A DNA stretch of 64,000 nt from Paenibacillus_AR mesotrionivorans (GTDB taxonomy: Bacteria > Bacillota > Bacilli > Paenibacillales > NBRC-103111): the NCBI RefSeq assembly GCF_046098205.1, contig NZ_JBJURJ010000002.1, positions 124,001 through 188,000 of the forward strand. The letters run 5' to 3'. The notes under the pieces are model-generated. The model saw only the letters and a list, made by a program, of their open reading frames with translations. It made no database searches and was not told the origin of the DNA. Position numbers and translations under genes: made by a program. Positions 39,873-49,215 of this stretch are shown here, one piece after another (positions within the stretch are counted from its first letter, which is position 1; every line of letters starts with the position of its first letter).

Positions 39873-42310
39873 CGGTTCATCCTCCGTTTGCTTTCTAAAG
39901 TGGACTCTTCACCGTCGGAGCGGGCTTCCAGAATCAGCTCCCGCAGCTCGGCGGCGGTGGAGTAAATGTATAATTGCTCCATGCGGTCCTGGTTCATCAT
40001 CCGCCTGTATAGGGCCGACTGGGTCAAATCCCGCTTCTGGACGGCTTCCGCCGCGTAATACCGCAAACCTTCCTTCCTGACAAAACCCAGCTCTTCAAAT
40101 ATGACCAGAAGCATCCGGGCTGCAGGCTCCTCCAAACCAAACCGCTTCTTCAAAGCAGGCCATACCCGGGCATCCCCGGCATTAAGCTCCTTTTCCCGGA
40201 CGAGTAAGGCATAGAACTGCTTAAATACCTCTCTGTCCGGCAGCCTGGCTCCCCCGATACCGGAGGCATCGGCAAATACAGCATACACCCTGCGGAGCTT
40301 GTCCAGCAATGCCACGATTTTGTCGAGAGACTCCCTGCCCGAGGGCAGAGTATACAGCACTACATCCCGCAGGTCGCGGACGTCGGTTAGAAGGGCTGTC
40401 CGGTTCATGGGACGGGGGTCCTCCTCCATCCCTTCCTCAATCAGCCACAGCGGGAAATGCCGCCATTCCTCCGGTAACCCGTCTGCTGCGTTCCGGTAAA
40501 AGATCAGGATGCCGCTCCCCTCCGGAAGCTCCGGCGGACGCATTCCCTTCTTCGCAGCGGTTCCGCGCCAATCGAATACCTGAGGCTCGCTGACCCGCAT
40601 ATCGTGAATCAGGATCTGCGGTTTGCGGGAGCCGTTCCACACATTCACCGACAGCTCCCCGACCAGGTCCAAGGAGGACGCCATGGCCAGACGCTCTGCA
40701 GCCGTGCCGCAATTAAAGCTGACGGCCTCCACGCTGCAGGCTGGCGCCGCTTCAACGGGTTCCTCCAGCGTCAGCTTCAGGTGCTGTCTGTCCTTGCCCA
40801 TCGTTCGTTTGCCGGCAATACGCAGCTTGTTGAAGACGAACCGTGGCGACGGGTTGCCGCTTCCGAAAGGGGCCAGCACACTGAGCTGCTCAATACAGGA
40901 TAGTGTGGTCTCGGCCAAGGAGCATGAGAGGTCCGCCTGGATAATCGGGGTCAGATCCTCCTGCTGCAGCTCCTCCAATGCCAGCCGGGAGAGACGATCC
41001 TCCAGCTCGGGGATCAAGTCCGCCCGGAGTGTCAATCCTGCGGCCGCCTGATGGCCCCCGAAATGCTCCAGCAGACCGCTGCATTCCGTTAATGCATGAT
41101 GAATATCGAATCCGGCGATGGAGCGGGCGGAGCCTTTGGCCACCCCGGTTTTCCCGTCGATGGCGAACACGATCACCGGCCGGTAGAACCGCTCCAATAG
41201 CTTGGAGGCTACAATGCCGGCCACACCCACGTTCCAGCCTTCCTTGGCTGCAATAATCACCCGCTGGCTGTCCATATCCCGCCCGTCCAGCAGGGCCATG
41301 GCCTCCTTCATCATGTCCTCTACGGTTTTCTGGCGTTCCTTGTTCAGCACATCCAGATCGTAGGCCAGATGGCTTGCCTCCTGCTCACTTTCGGTAGTCA
41401 GAAGGCGGACCGCCAGATTCGCATGCTGCATCCGGCCGCTGGCATTAATCCGCGGCGCCAGGGAGAAGCCGATGTGCCCCTCATTGACCGAACCCCGCTC
41501 GACTCCGGCTACGTCCAGAAGCGCCTTTAGCCCCAGATTGGCCGTATGACGCATCTGCTCCAGACCCAGCTTGACGATCAGCCGGTTCTCATCCACCAGA
41601 GGCATCAGATCCGCCACCGTACCGATAGCCGCAATTTCCAGCCACTCCCGGGGCAGCTCGCCCAACAGCGCATGGGCCAGCTTGAAGGCCACACCTACCC
41701 CCGCCAGCTCCTTGCACGGATACGGACAGTCCGGCTGCTTGGGATTCACCAGAGCAACAGCCTGATCCGGCAGCTCCGGAGGCGGTTCGTGGTGGTCGGT
41801 TACCACCACATCCATGCCCAGCCCGGCAGCATAAGCAATTTCTTTCTTGGCGCTGATGCCCGTATCTACAGTGACAATCAGCTTGACCCCTGCGGCTGCA
41901 GCCTGGTCCAGCGCTTCCCGGTTCAGGCCGTAGCCTTCATGAATCCGGTGGGGAATATATGTATCGTAACAGGCGCCCAGCCGTTTCATCAGAAAAATCA
42001 TCAATGTGGTGCTGCTAATCCCGTCGGCATCGTAATCTCCGTAAATGCGGATTTTTTCGCCTTCCCGCAGGGAATGGCGGATACGGTTGACCGCTTCCGC
42101 CATTCCTTTGAGCAAAAAGGGATCATGGAAGAGCTCGGCGCCTCCGTACAGAAAACGCCGGGCATCCTCCGCCCGTGTCCAACCGCGCACGGCCAGGAGC
42201 CGGGCTACAAGAGGATGAAGCGATAGCTCTGCAGCCAGTCTGCCGGCTGTTTCCTCCGCCTCATCCTCTTTGTCTTCAGATATTCTCCATCTTGCTTTTG
42301 CTTCCAGCAT
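39869..42310 (-). CDS. recJ: Single-stranded-DNA-specific exonuclease RecJ
   Basis: This is a 813-aa 5'-3' exonuclease for recombination and mismatch repair. The DHH phosphoesterase motifs are visible: RIYGDYDADGISSTTLM, TVDTGISAKKEI, VVTDHHEPPPELPD and the DHHA1 motif HFGGHQAAAGLTL. A C-terminal extension of about 250 residues beyond the core is usual in Bacillales RecJ. The ATG at 42310 follows TGAGGTGAG. It overlaps apt by 4 nt. Confidence 0.96.
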   Translation of the reverse strand: MLEAKARWRISEDKEDEAEETAGRLAAELSLHPLVARLLAVRGWTRAEDARRFLYGGAELFHDPFLLKGMAEAVNRIRHSLREGEKIRIYGDYDADGISSTTLMIFLMKRLGACYDTYIPHRIHEGYGLNREALDQAAAAGVKLIVTVDTGISAKKEIAYAAGLGMDVVVTDHHEPPPELPDQAVALVNPKQPDCPYPCKELAGVGVAFKLAHALLGELPREWLEIAAIGTVADLMPLVDENRLIVKLGLEQMRHTANLGLKALLDVAGVERGSVNEGHIGFSLAPRINASGRMQHANLAVRLLTTESEQEASHLAYDLDVLNKERQKTVEDMMKEAMALLDGRDMDSQRVIIAAKEGWNVGVAGIVASKLLERFYRPVIVFAIDGKTGVAKGSARSIAGFDIHHALTECSGLLEHFGGHQAAAGLTLRADLIPELEDRLSRLALEELQQEDLTPIIQADLSCSLAETTLSCIEQLSVLAPFGSGNPSPRFVFNKLRIAGKRTMGKDRQHLKLTLEEPVEAAPACSVEAVSFNCGTAAERLAMASSLDLVGELSVNVWNGSRKPQILIHDMRVSEPQVFDWRGTAAKKGMRPPELPEGSGILIFYRNAADGLPEEWRHFPLWLIEEGMEEDPRPMNRTALLTDVRDLRDVVLYTLPSGRESLDKIVALLDKLRRVYAVFADASGIGGARLPDREVFKQFYALLVREKELNAGDARVWPALKKRFGLEEPAARMLLVIFEELGFVRKEGLRYYAAEAVQKRDLTQSALYRRMMNQDRMEQLYIYSTAAELRELILEARSDGEESTLESKRRMNR

Positions 42311-42332
42311 GACTCACCTCAGCCTTAACACG

Positions 42333-43286
42333 TCAATGCAAGAGCGTAGGCATTTCATCCTGCTCGGGATCAACATTGTTTTTGTAGGGATAACCCGGGT
42401 CGTAGGGATTAACATGGACCAGTACATCCGATACATGAATAAACCGTTTCATAAGATGCTGTTTGGCCAGCTTGGCAATCTCATGGCCTTCCGCTACCGT
42501 AATTTTCGGATTGACACTGATTTTCACATCAACAATGACATAATGGCCATGCTCGCGCGCCCGGAGCCCGTCAACGGTAATGACCCCGTTGATCCGCTGT
42601 ACCGTTTGGACCAGTTCGGCGGCATCCTCTTCGTGAAGAACATGGTCCATGGTATTGTGGACCGACTCCCGGATCATCTTGTAGCCGGTGCGCAGCACCA
42701 ATAGTGAAACGAATATACCTGCCAGAGGGTCAAGCATATAAAGCCTGGGCTGGCCGAACAGATCCCCTGCCATGGCACCCAAGACACCTGCACCTGCCGC
42801 CATAGAGGCGAACACATCCGTCCGGTGGTCCCAAGCCCCGGCCAGCAGCGCTTGGCTGGAGAGCTTTTTGCCAAGCGAGTAATTATAACGGAACAACGCT
42901 TCCTTCACAAGAACGGAAATGGCCAACGCCACAAGCGCGATCCACTCGGGAGCCTGCTGTACTCCGCTCCGCAGCGAATCCAGGGAGGATTTGCAGATCT
43001 CAATGCCGATGACGATCATCAGCACCGACACAACAATTGCGGCGATGGGCTCAGCCTTGCCATGGCCATAAGGGTGATCCGCATCTGCGGGCCTTCTTGC
43101 GGCTTTAATCCCCACCAGCACAGCCACCGAACCGGCAACATCCGAGGCGGAGCTTACGGCATCCGCCATCAGTGCCTTACTGCCGGCGAAAAACCCGATG
43201 GTCCCCTTGACGGCGGCTAATGTCAAATTCCCGATGATGCCCATCCAAGCGGCCGTCTGCGCCTTTCCAAATCGTGTTTCCGACAT
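42333..43286 (-). CDS. Cation diffusion facilitator transporter
   Basis: This is a 317-aa CDF efflux pump with six TM segments and a C-terminal cytosolic metal-binding domain (about 220-300). In TM2 the motif is MADAVSSASDVAGS, where the first ligand position, often His or Asp, is Ser. TM5 has AWDHRTDVFASM, with H-x3-D intact. The HPYGHGKAEP loop is the family signature. Metal choice is therefore unclear and zinc should not be assumed. The ATG at 43286 follows AAGGAG. It lies between recJ and secF on the same strand. Confidence 0.92.
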   Translation of the reverse strand: MSETRFGKAQTAAWMGIIGNLTLAAVKGTIGFFAGSKALMADAVSSASDVAGSVAVLVGIKAARRPADADHPYGHGKAEPIAAIVVSVLMIVIGIEICKSSLDSLRSGVQQAPEWIALVALAISVLVKEALFRYNYSLGKKLSSQALLAGAWDHRTDVFASMAAGAGVLGAMAGDLFGQPRLYMLDPLAGIFVSLLVLRTGYKMIRESVHNTMDHVLHEEDAAELVQTVQRINGVITVDGLRAREHGHYVIVDVKISVNPKITVAEGHEIAKLAKQHLMKRFIHVSDVLVHVNPYDPGYPYKNNVDPEQDEMPTLLH

Positions 43287-43465
43287 TCCGCCACTCCTTA
43301 TCCTGAAATAACATGAGCCATACCGAAGGCCGGATGGGTTCATTCCCTGTCTTATGAAAGAAAGGACCCACCGTCGGGCGAAGACGCTTCTTCCTCATAC
43401 GTCCCCGCCGTTTCAAGTGGATCGTCCGGTGCTGCTTTGTTCAAGCTTGCAATGCGGTTACTATA

Positions 43466-44401
43466 TTACGGGTTGGTAGTCAAAACAGGCTTTTGGGGCG
43501 CATGGATCTTCCGCTTGCGCAGAAGGTACCACAGCGGCGTAGCCAGACAGATGGACGAATACACACCGCTCACCAGGCCGAAAATTTTGGCCAATGCGAA
43601 AAGCTTAATAGCCTCACTGCCAAAAATGAACAAGCTTACTGCCGCAAACAATACAGTGATAACCGTGTTGATGGAGCGTCCCATGGTCTGCCAGATACTG
43701 TGGTTGACCACGTCTGCCAGATCTTCCTCGGTTTTGATTTTGGCAAAGCGCATGTTTTCGCGGATCCGGTCCAGAATAACGATTTTGTCGTTGATGGAGT
43801 AACCGATGGTGGTCAGCACCGCCGCCACGAAGGGAAGATCCACCTCAAACCGGAAGATGGAGAATATTGAAAGCACGAAGAAGGCATCGTACAAAATGGT
43901 AATAATCGCGGAAACGGCAAACCGCCATTCAAACCGGATCGTAACATACAGGCAGATGCAAAGGCTGGCAATGGCTACGGCCATAATGGCCTTCCGGCCC
44001 ATTTCGGTAGCCATGTCCGGGCTGACGGCGCTAATCTCGGCGGAGACGCCGGAGCCGTAGGCTTGGGTGAACGCTCCGGTGACCTGCTTGACGGAGTCGT
44101 CGTTTAAGGTTTCGTCGAAACGGGCGGAGACACGGTCGTTATTGCCGCCGATGGTCAGTACGCTGGGACTGTGGCCCGCGTCCTGGAACAGCTTCTCCAC
44201 CTCCGCTTTATCCACGGTTTTGCCGATGGTCAAATCGATGGTTGTACCGGCCTTGAAGTCAACGCCGTAATGCAGGAAGTCCACACTGGGGGAGATGGTG
44301 GCGATGACCAGCATCACCAGACCTACCAGAGTAATCAGAATGGAGCCGATAAAAAACAGGTTGCGGTTCTTGATAAAATCGTAATGGATTTTAGAGTGCA
44401 C
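43466..44401 (-). CDS. secF: Protein translocase subunit SecF
   Basis: This 311-aa membrane protein of the Sec auxiliary complex has six TM segments. The HYGVDFKAGTTIDL start and the GYSINDKIVILDRIREN signature (TM4-5 region) are typical. It overlaps secD by 11 nt and starts with GTG at 44401 behind AAAGGAG. B. subtilis fuses the two in one SecDF; here they are separate. Confidence 0.96.
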   Translation of the reverse strand: MHSKIHYDFIKNRNLFFIGSILITLVGLVMLVIATISPSVDFLHYGVDFKAGTTIDLTIGKTVDKAEVEKLFQDAGHSPSVLTIGGNNDRVSARFDETLNDDSVKQVTGAFTQAYGSGVSAEISAVSPDMATEMGRKAIMAVAIASLCICLYVTIRFEWRFAVSAIITILYDAFFVLSIFSIFRFEVDLPFVAAVLTTIGYSINDKIVILDRIRENMRFAKIKTEEDLADVVNHSIWQTMGRSINTVITVLFAAVSLFIFGSEAIKLFALAKIFGLVSGVYSSICLATPLWYLLRKRKIHAPQKPVLTTNP

Positions 44402-45623
44402 GGATTTCCGACTCCTTTACACCGTAATATGCCGGCTTTTTGAAAATGTTCGCCTTAACCAGAAGCTCAATCAGAATCCGGGAGAGAAATACGTTGGTCA
44501 GCATGCTCACAAGGATACTGATGATCAGCGTCAGGGCAAAGCCGCGGATGGCCCCATTCCCGATGTAATACAGCACGGCGCAAGAGATGATGTTGGTCAC
44601 GTTGGCATCCAGAATGGTGCGGAAGGAATGCTTGGCCCCCGCCTTCAAAGCAGACAACATGCTCTTGCCTGTCCGGATTTCCTCTTTAATCCGTTCATAG
44701 GTGATGATATTGGCGTCAACCGCCATGCCGAGACCCAGAATTAACGCCGCAATGCCGGGCAGGGTAAGGGTTGCGTTCATCCAGTTGAAGATAACCAGCA
44801 CGATAAACATATAGGTAATCAAGGTAATGGAAGCGACAATGCCAGGCAGCCTGTAGAAGAAGATCATAAACGCCAGAATGAGCACGGCACCGATAAGCCC
44901 GGCTTCCACCGTCTGCTTCAAGGATTGCTGGCCTAAGGTTGCGCCTACGCTTTGGGTGTATTTCTCCGTCAGGTTCAACGGCAGAGAGCCCAGATTGATG
45001 ATATCCACCATTTCCTTGGCTTCATCATAGGTGTAACGCCCCGTAATGGAGGCGGTGTCCGAATTGATAACTTGATTAACCGTCGGGCTGGATTTCATTT
45101 CTTCGTCCAGATAGATGGAGAGGGTTTGTCCAACCAGCTTGCCGGTTACCTCACCGAACTTGGCCGCGTCCTTCAATTTAATGGCGACATACGGCTGATG
45201 GGCCTGGTCGAATTCCACCTTGGCGCCGCCTGCCACGAAATCGCTTCCGTTCAGCATAATGGTGCCGTCCGGCGCACGGAAGGTCAGGTTGGCGGGTTTT
45301 TTGAGGGTTTCCCGCACTTTGGCTTCATCCGTCACACCCGCAAGCTTCACGCGGATCCGGTCACTGCCTTCGGTAGTGATATCCGGCTCTGCAATACCCT
45401 GGGCGTCGATCCGCTTCTGCAGATTGCGTGCGGTTTCAATCAGGGCCGCTTTAGTTACCTTGCCGCCTTCCTCTACGGGAGTGGCCACGTACAGAATTTC
45501 AAATCCGCCCTTCAAGTCCAATCCAAGCCGCAGCCCCTTAATGACGTTCGGGCTGAAAATTGCCGTCAGGCTCAAACAAATGACCACGATGGCACAAAAA
45601 ACAACTAACCTTTTGGCTTTCAT
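44391..45623 (-). CDS. secD: Protein translocase subunit SecD
   Basis: This 410-aa partner of SecF has the N-terminal TM and GLRLGLDLKGGFEILY, an extracytoplasmic P1-type domain that is shorter than in E. coli, and LILGLGMAVDANIITYERIKEE (written in part) as the TM4-5 motif that carries the proton path. Six TM segments are expected. It is the first gene of the secD-secF pair, with ATG 45623 behind GAAGGGGAAAG. Confidence 0.96.
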   Translation of the reverse strand: MKAKRLVVFCAIVVICLSLTAIFSPNVIKGLRLGLDLKGGFEILYVATPVEEGGKVTKAALIETARNLQKRIDAQGIAEPDITTEGSDRIRVKLAGVTDEAKVRETLKKPANLTFRAPDGTIMLNGSDFVAGGAKVEFDQAHQPYVAIKLKDAAKFGEVTGKLVGQTLSIYLDEEMKSSPTVNQVINSDTASITGRYTYDEAKEMVDIINLGSLPLNLTEKYTQSVGATLGQQSLKQTVEAGLIGAVLILAFMIFFYRLPGIVASITLITYMFIVLVIFNWMNATLTLPGIAALILGLGMAVDANIITYERIKEEIRTGKSMLSALKAGAKHSFRTILDANVTNIISCAVLYYIGNGAIRGFALTLIISILVSMLTNVFLSRILIELLVKANIFKKPAYYGVKESEIRAL

Positions 45624-45811
45624 GAGATGCTTTCCCCTTCCTTCTTCACTCCAATAGTCCCATTATAACCACCTGCAAACTTCGAGTCAATTTACGGAAA
45701 TTCGCACTAAAAGCCCCTCCTGCCGCCCCCGGGCCGCCTCCGCTTTTGAACAGCAGAAAGAACCGGCACAGACGGGTCTGGCCATGGTAAAACCGGCATT
45801 TTTCCACAAAG

Positions 45812-45836
45812 AAAAAAAGCGCCGCTATTTTAACGG
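45812..45836 (-). terminator. Probable terminator overlapping the comN stop
   Basis: On the minus strand GCCGTTA-AAA-TAGCGGC is followed by GCTTTTTTT. The TAG of the stem is the comN stop codon. Confidence 0.6.
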
Positions 45837-46103
45837 CCCCCTGTATACACTCAGCGTCATCCAGTTCATGAATTGGGTGGACTTAAGCGATAAGATGTCG
45901 TTTACCACTTTATGCAAGGCAGGATTGCCGTTCTTCTTGTACTTCTCGCTGATACAATCCCAAATATCCTCCCCCGTAACATGCTCATAGCCAATTTGCC
46001 GGAATTCCTTCGCCTTGCTGATGCACAGCTCCTCGATCATCGCGTTCAGCTTCGCTTCATCCGGAGCGAGTTCCTGCTCCACTTCCCGTCCTTCATCCCC
46101 CAA
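45825..46103 (-). CDS. comN: Post-transcriptional regulator ComN (YrzD)
   Basis: This is a 92-aa protein of the ComN family (PF13797). Core residues LCISKAKEFRQIGYEHVTGE and IWDCISEKYKKNG match. In B. subtilis ComN promotes accumulation of comE mRNA at the division site and poles. The start is TTG at 46103 with AGGTG 8 nt upstream. It is divergent from spoVB and close to secD, as in B. subtilis. Confidence 0.85.
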   Translation of the reverse strand: MGDEGREVEQELAPDEAKLNAMIEELCISKAKEFRQIGYEHVTGEDIWDCISEKYKKNGNPALHKVVNDILSLKSTQFMNWMTLSVYRGPLK

Positions 46104-46281
46104 CGGCTAAGCACCTGCCCTTCGCGGATTCAAGTAAATTGGCTCTAAGTTACTTCAAGAAGTATTTCGCCGCAGCTTCCCTTTTTCCTGCCTGTCCACC
46201 GGATTTTCATAAATTTAGCATCAGTCGCGGGACGGGCTGCATATCCATGTAAAGATAATGCTGTACGAGAAGAGGGATCGC

Positions 46282-47874
46282 ATGTCGAAAAAGCGGACAA
46301 CCATTAAAGGGATCACAAAACAATCCTTCATAGGCGGGACCTTAATTCTGGTAGCGGCCGGCATTCTGAACCGCCTCCTTGGTTTTGTGCCGCGCATTCT
46401 TCTGCCCCGGATTATCGGTGCGGAGGGGGTGGGCCTGTACCAGCTGGGTTACCCCTTCATGCTGATGATGATGACGGTGATAACGGGCGGGATTCCTCTG
46501 GCTGTGGCCAAGCTGGTGGCGGAGGCGGAATCGGCAGGCAATGAGGGAAAGGTCCGCAAGGTGATGAAGGTATCCCTGGTTCTGTCCATCGGTCTTGGCA
46601 TTCTGTTTACGGGTATCTGCTATCTGGGTGCGGATTGGATCACGTCCCACCTGCTGACAGACAAAAGAGTGTTCACCACCTTCAAGGTGATGAGCCCCAT
46701 TATTCTGATCGTATCCGTTTCCGCCGTCTATAGAGGCTACTTCCAGGGAAGGCGGAATATGATTCCCACCGCCCTCTCCCAAACCTGCGAAACTTTGGTG
46801 CGGATAGCCGGTATGCTGCTGTTGTCCTGGCTTATGCTGCCCTACGGGCTGGAATATGCCGCTGCCGGAGCTATGCTGGGGGTGCTGGCGGGTGAGCTGG
46901 GGGGGATGTTGGTGATGCTGCTCATGTATGCATGGACCCGGAAGGACTATCTTCTATATGATAAAGCCGTCATCGGCAAAAATCCGCAGCACATGGGCGG
47001 AATTGCCGCTCTTAAGCAAATGGTCAGGATCGCAGTCCCCGTCACCGCCAGCAAGCTTGTAGGCTCCGCTTCTTATTTGTTCGAATCCATTCTGACTGCC
47101 CAATCCCTGGCCAAAGCGGGTATCGCCACTGCCATTGCCACCGCTCAATACGGGGCGCTGCAGGGGATGGTTATCCCGATCCTTCTTTTGCCCAGCGCAC
47201 TGACCTTCTCTTTATCCGTCTCGCTGGTTCCTTCCTTGTCGGAGGCTGCAGCCAGAGGGGACATGCGGACGATTCACATGCGGCTGCACCAATCCTTGCG
47301 TCTGGCGCTGGTAACCGGGGCTCCCTTTGCTGTGATGATGTATATTCTGGCGGATCCGCTGTGCCAATTTCTCTACGGACAAACTGAAATCGGCATCATG
47401 CTCAAAATGATGGCCCCCATCGCGTTGTTCATCTACTTCCAGGCTCCCCTGCAGGCTGCCCTTCAGGCTTTGGACAGGCCGGGGACGGCGCTGGTCAACA
47501 CAACCGTTGGGACAACGGCTAAGCTGGCGCTGATTCTCCTCCTGGCCTCCAACCCCCGTATGGGCATTCTCGGCGCGGTAATGGCCATTAACCTGAATAC
47601 CGTACTTGTCACCTTGATGCATTACCGCAGCGTATCCAAAATGCTCCGTTTTTCCATGAAGCCGGCGGAATTCCTGCGGACAGGCGCAGCCATGGCTCTG
47701 ATGGGGCTTACCTGCTGGGCAGTTTACGGGATGGATTTCATCTCCTCCGGCCTGCTCCGTTTTTTCCTGGCGGCGGCCGCCGGGTTCACCATCTATCTTG
47801 CTGCTGCCGTCATACTGAAGCTGGTGGATAAAAGCGACTTCGGCCGGCTTCCCTTTTTTAAGAATAAGCAATAG
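46282..47874 (+). CDS. spoVB: Stage V sporulation protein B, lipid flippase family
   Basis: This is a 530-aa protein of the MATE-like/MOP flippase superfamily with about 14 TM segments. SpoVB is needed for spore cortex peptidoglycan. The start MSKKRTTIKGITKQSFIGG and LNRLLGFVPRILLPRIIGAEG are characteristic. Its neighbours comN, DUF421 and yrzE match the B. subtilis order and favour SpoVB over other flippases such as MurJ or YtgP. The ATG at 46282 has AGAGGG 5 nt upstream. No clear sigma-E promoter was found. Confidence 0.93.
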   Translation: MSKKRTTIKGITKQSFIGGTLILVAAGILNRLLGFVPRILLPRIIGAEGVGLYQLGYPFMLMMMTVITGGIPLAVAKLVAEAESAGNEGKVRKVMKVSLVLSIGLGILFTGICYLGADWITSHLLTDKRVFTTFKVMSPIILIVSVSAVYRGYFQGRRNMIPTALSQTCETLVRIAGMLLLSWLMLPYGLEYAAAGAMLGVLAGELGGMLVMLLMYAWTRKDYLLYDKAVIGKNPQHMGGIAALKQMVRIAVPVTASKLVGSASYLFESILTAQSLAKAGIATAIATAQYGALQGMVIPILLLPSALTFSLSVSLVPSLSEAAARGDMRTIHMRLHQSLRLALVTGAPFAVMMYILADPLCQFLYGQTEIGIMLKMMAPIALFIYFQAPLQAALQALDRPGTALVNTTVGTTAKLALILLLASNPRMGILGAVMAINLNTVLVTLMHYRSVSKMLRFSMKPAEFLRTGAAMALMGLTCWAVYGMDFISSGLLRFFLAAAAGFTIYLAAAVILKLVDKSDFGRLPFFKNKQ

Positions 47875-47878
47875 GTTC

Positions 47879-48562
47879 TTACCGTTTCTTATCCAGAAAC
47901 ATGACCCCTCTGTGGTCCACCGAGCAGAAGAAAACCTCCTTGAAATCCTTCACCCCCCGCTCCTGGATCTTGCTTTTCAGCCAAAACCGGGTTTTGCCCA
48001 GCTTGGACAAATTCTGGTCCTGGACCTTGCCGTCCATAATCAGAGGCAGCGGCAGCCCCTCGTAACGGATCGTATCGAAGGGATCGGGGGGAACCTCCGC
48101 CTGGCGCTTCTCCTCGGGTTTTTCCACCACGGTGAGCTTGCCGGAGGTTTCCAGAATGGCAAACTCCACATCGGCCACATTCATGACCCGGTTCTGCCGG
48201 AGCTGCACCATCAGGTCGTCCAGATTGTAGCGCTGCCGCTTCATTTCGGACCGGTCCAGCTTGCCGTTTTTAATGAGATAGCTGGGGGTGCCTTCGATAT
48301 ATTCCCTTGCTTTTTGGCTGTGCAAAGAAAGCTTGGCCGTACCGATCTGGATCAGAACCAGGGTGGCGATAGGAACCAGACCATGAAGGATGGGCTTACG
48401 CAAATCATCGATGATAAAAACCGCGATTTCCGCGATGATGATGAAAATAACCAGATCAAACACGGACAGCTTGCCGATTTCCCGCTTGCCCATCAAACGC
48501 ATGGTGAGAAAAACCACAACATAGACCAGCACCGTTCTTATAAAAAGCGGTATTATCTCCAT
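47879..48562 (-). CDS. DUF421 membrane protein (YrbG-like)
   Basis: This 227-aa protein has three N-terminal TM segments and a cytosolic DUF421 domain with YLIKNGKLDRSEMKRQRYN and NVADVEFAILETSGKLTV. The best-studied relatives are the YetF/YdfS-type proteins incorporated in spore membranes. Its function here is unknown. It converges on spoVB with a gap of only 4 bp. The ATG follows GGAGGGG. The position matches B. subtilis yrbG. Confidence 0.9.
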   Translation of the reverse strand: MEIIPLFIRTVLVYVVVFLTMRLMGKREIGKLSVFDLVIFIIIAEIAVFIIDDLRKPILHGLVPIATLVLIQIGTAKLSLHSQKAREYIEGTPSYLIKNGKLDRSEMKRQRYNLDDLMVQLRQNRVMNVADVEFAILETSGKLTVVEKPEEKRQAEVPPDPFDTIRYEGLPLPLIMDGKVQDQNLSKLGKTRFWLKSKIQERGVKDFKEVFFCSVDHRGVMFLDKKR

Positions 48563-48770
48563 GGTCTGCCCCTCCTGCCAGGTTTCGTGTCACCTGGTAG
48601 TTTGGCGCATCGCAAAATCACTCATACACGGTCCGGAGCCTCAATTATTCCCAACAGCAAGGACAAACCGGGCAGTCTTGTACTATTTGGCCTGCTTGTT
48701 CATAGAATGGAACAAAGAGATGTTCACAAGCAAATGCAATCCATAAGAAAGCCCTAAGGAGGAATGAAAT

Positions 48771-49157
48771 ATGAATTTCAAGCAAGTAGGACAAGTGGGG
48801 TCCGGGTCACCTATGCTGCGGGGATTGTTTTTTGCTTTTGCCGTGATGGCTCTGGGCGCTTTGGCCGCATCCGTGGCAGTGACGGCCGGTGATCAGGGAG
48901 AGGAGGTCCTGCCGGTTTATGCGTGGATCATTCACGGCTTATCTGTATTGGCCGGCAGCTTTGCCAGCGGACGCCGCTCCGGGGTGAAGGGCTGGTATCA
49001 TGGCGGGCTGTTGGGTCTGTTGTACAGCATCATTGTCCTGATTATCGGTTTCTTGAGCTTCGACAAGGGGATGGACTGGAGTGTGGCCCTGTTTGCGGCA
49101 GCGGCCTTTATGGTAGGGGCCGTAGGCGGAATCTTCGGGGTCAACACCAAAAAGTAG
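48771..49157 (+). CDS. yrzE: TIGR04086-family membrane protein (YrzE-like)
   Basis: This 128-aa protein has four TM segments (SPMLRGLFFAFAVMALGALA, then IIHGLSVLAGSFASG, GLLGLLYSIIVLIIGFLSF and ALFAAAAFMVGAVGGIFG). RRSGVKGWYHGGLLG is the conserved loop. The function is unknown. The start is ATG at 48771 with AGGAGG upstream. It lies between DUF421 and yajC-tgt in the same order as in B. subtilis, with a two-component pair inserted after it. Confidence 0.85.
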   Translation: MNFKQVGQVGSGSPMLRGLFFAFAVMALGALAASVAVTAGDQGEEVLPVYAWIIHGLSVLAGSFASGRRSGVKGWYHGGLLGLLYSIIVLIIGFLSFDKGMDWSVALFAAAAFMVGAVGGIFGVNTKK

Positions 49158-49170
49158 GGTACAACGGTAC

Positions 49171-49212
49171 AAAAGAGAGATGGCGGACTGTTGGGTCCCC
49201 CATCCCTCTTTT
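49171..49212. terminator. Bidirectional terminator between yrzE and the kinase gene
   Basis: AAAAGAGAGATGG / CCATCCCTCTTTT with a loop of about 16 nt lies between convergent genes. Short T-runs occur on both strands. Confidence 0.78.
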
Positions 49213-49215
49213 CGT

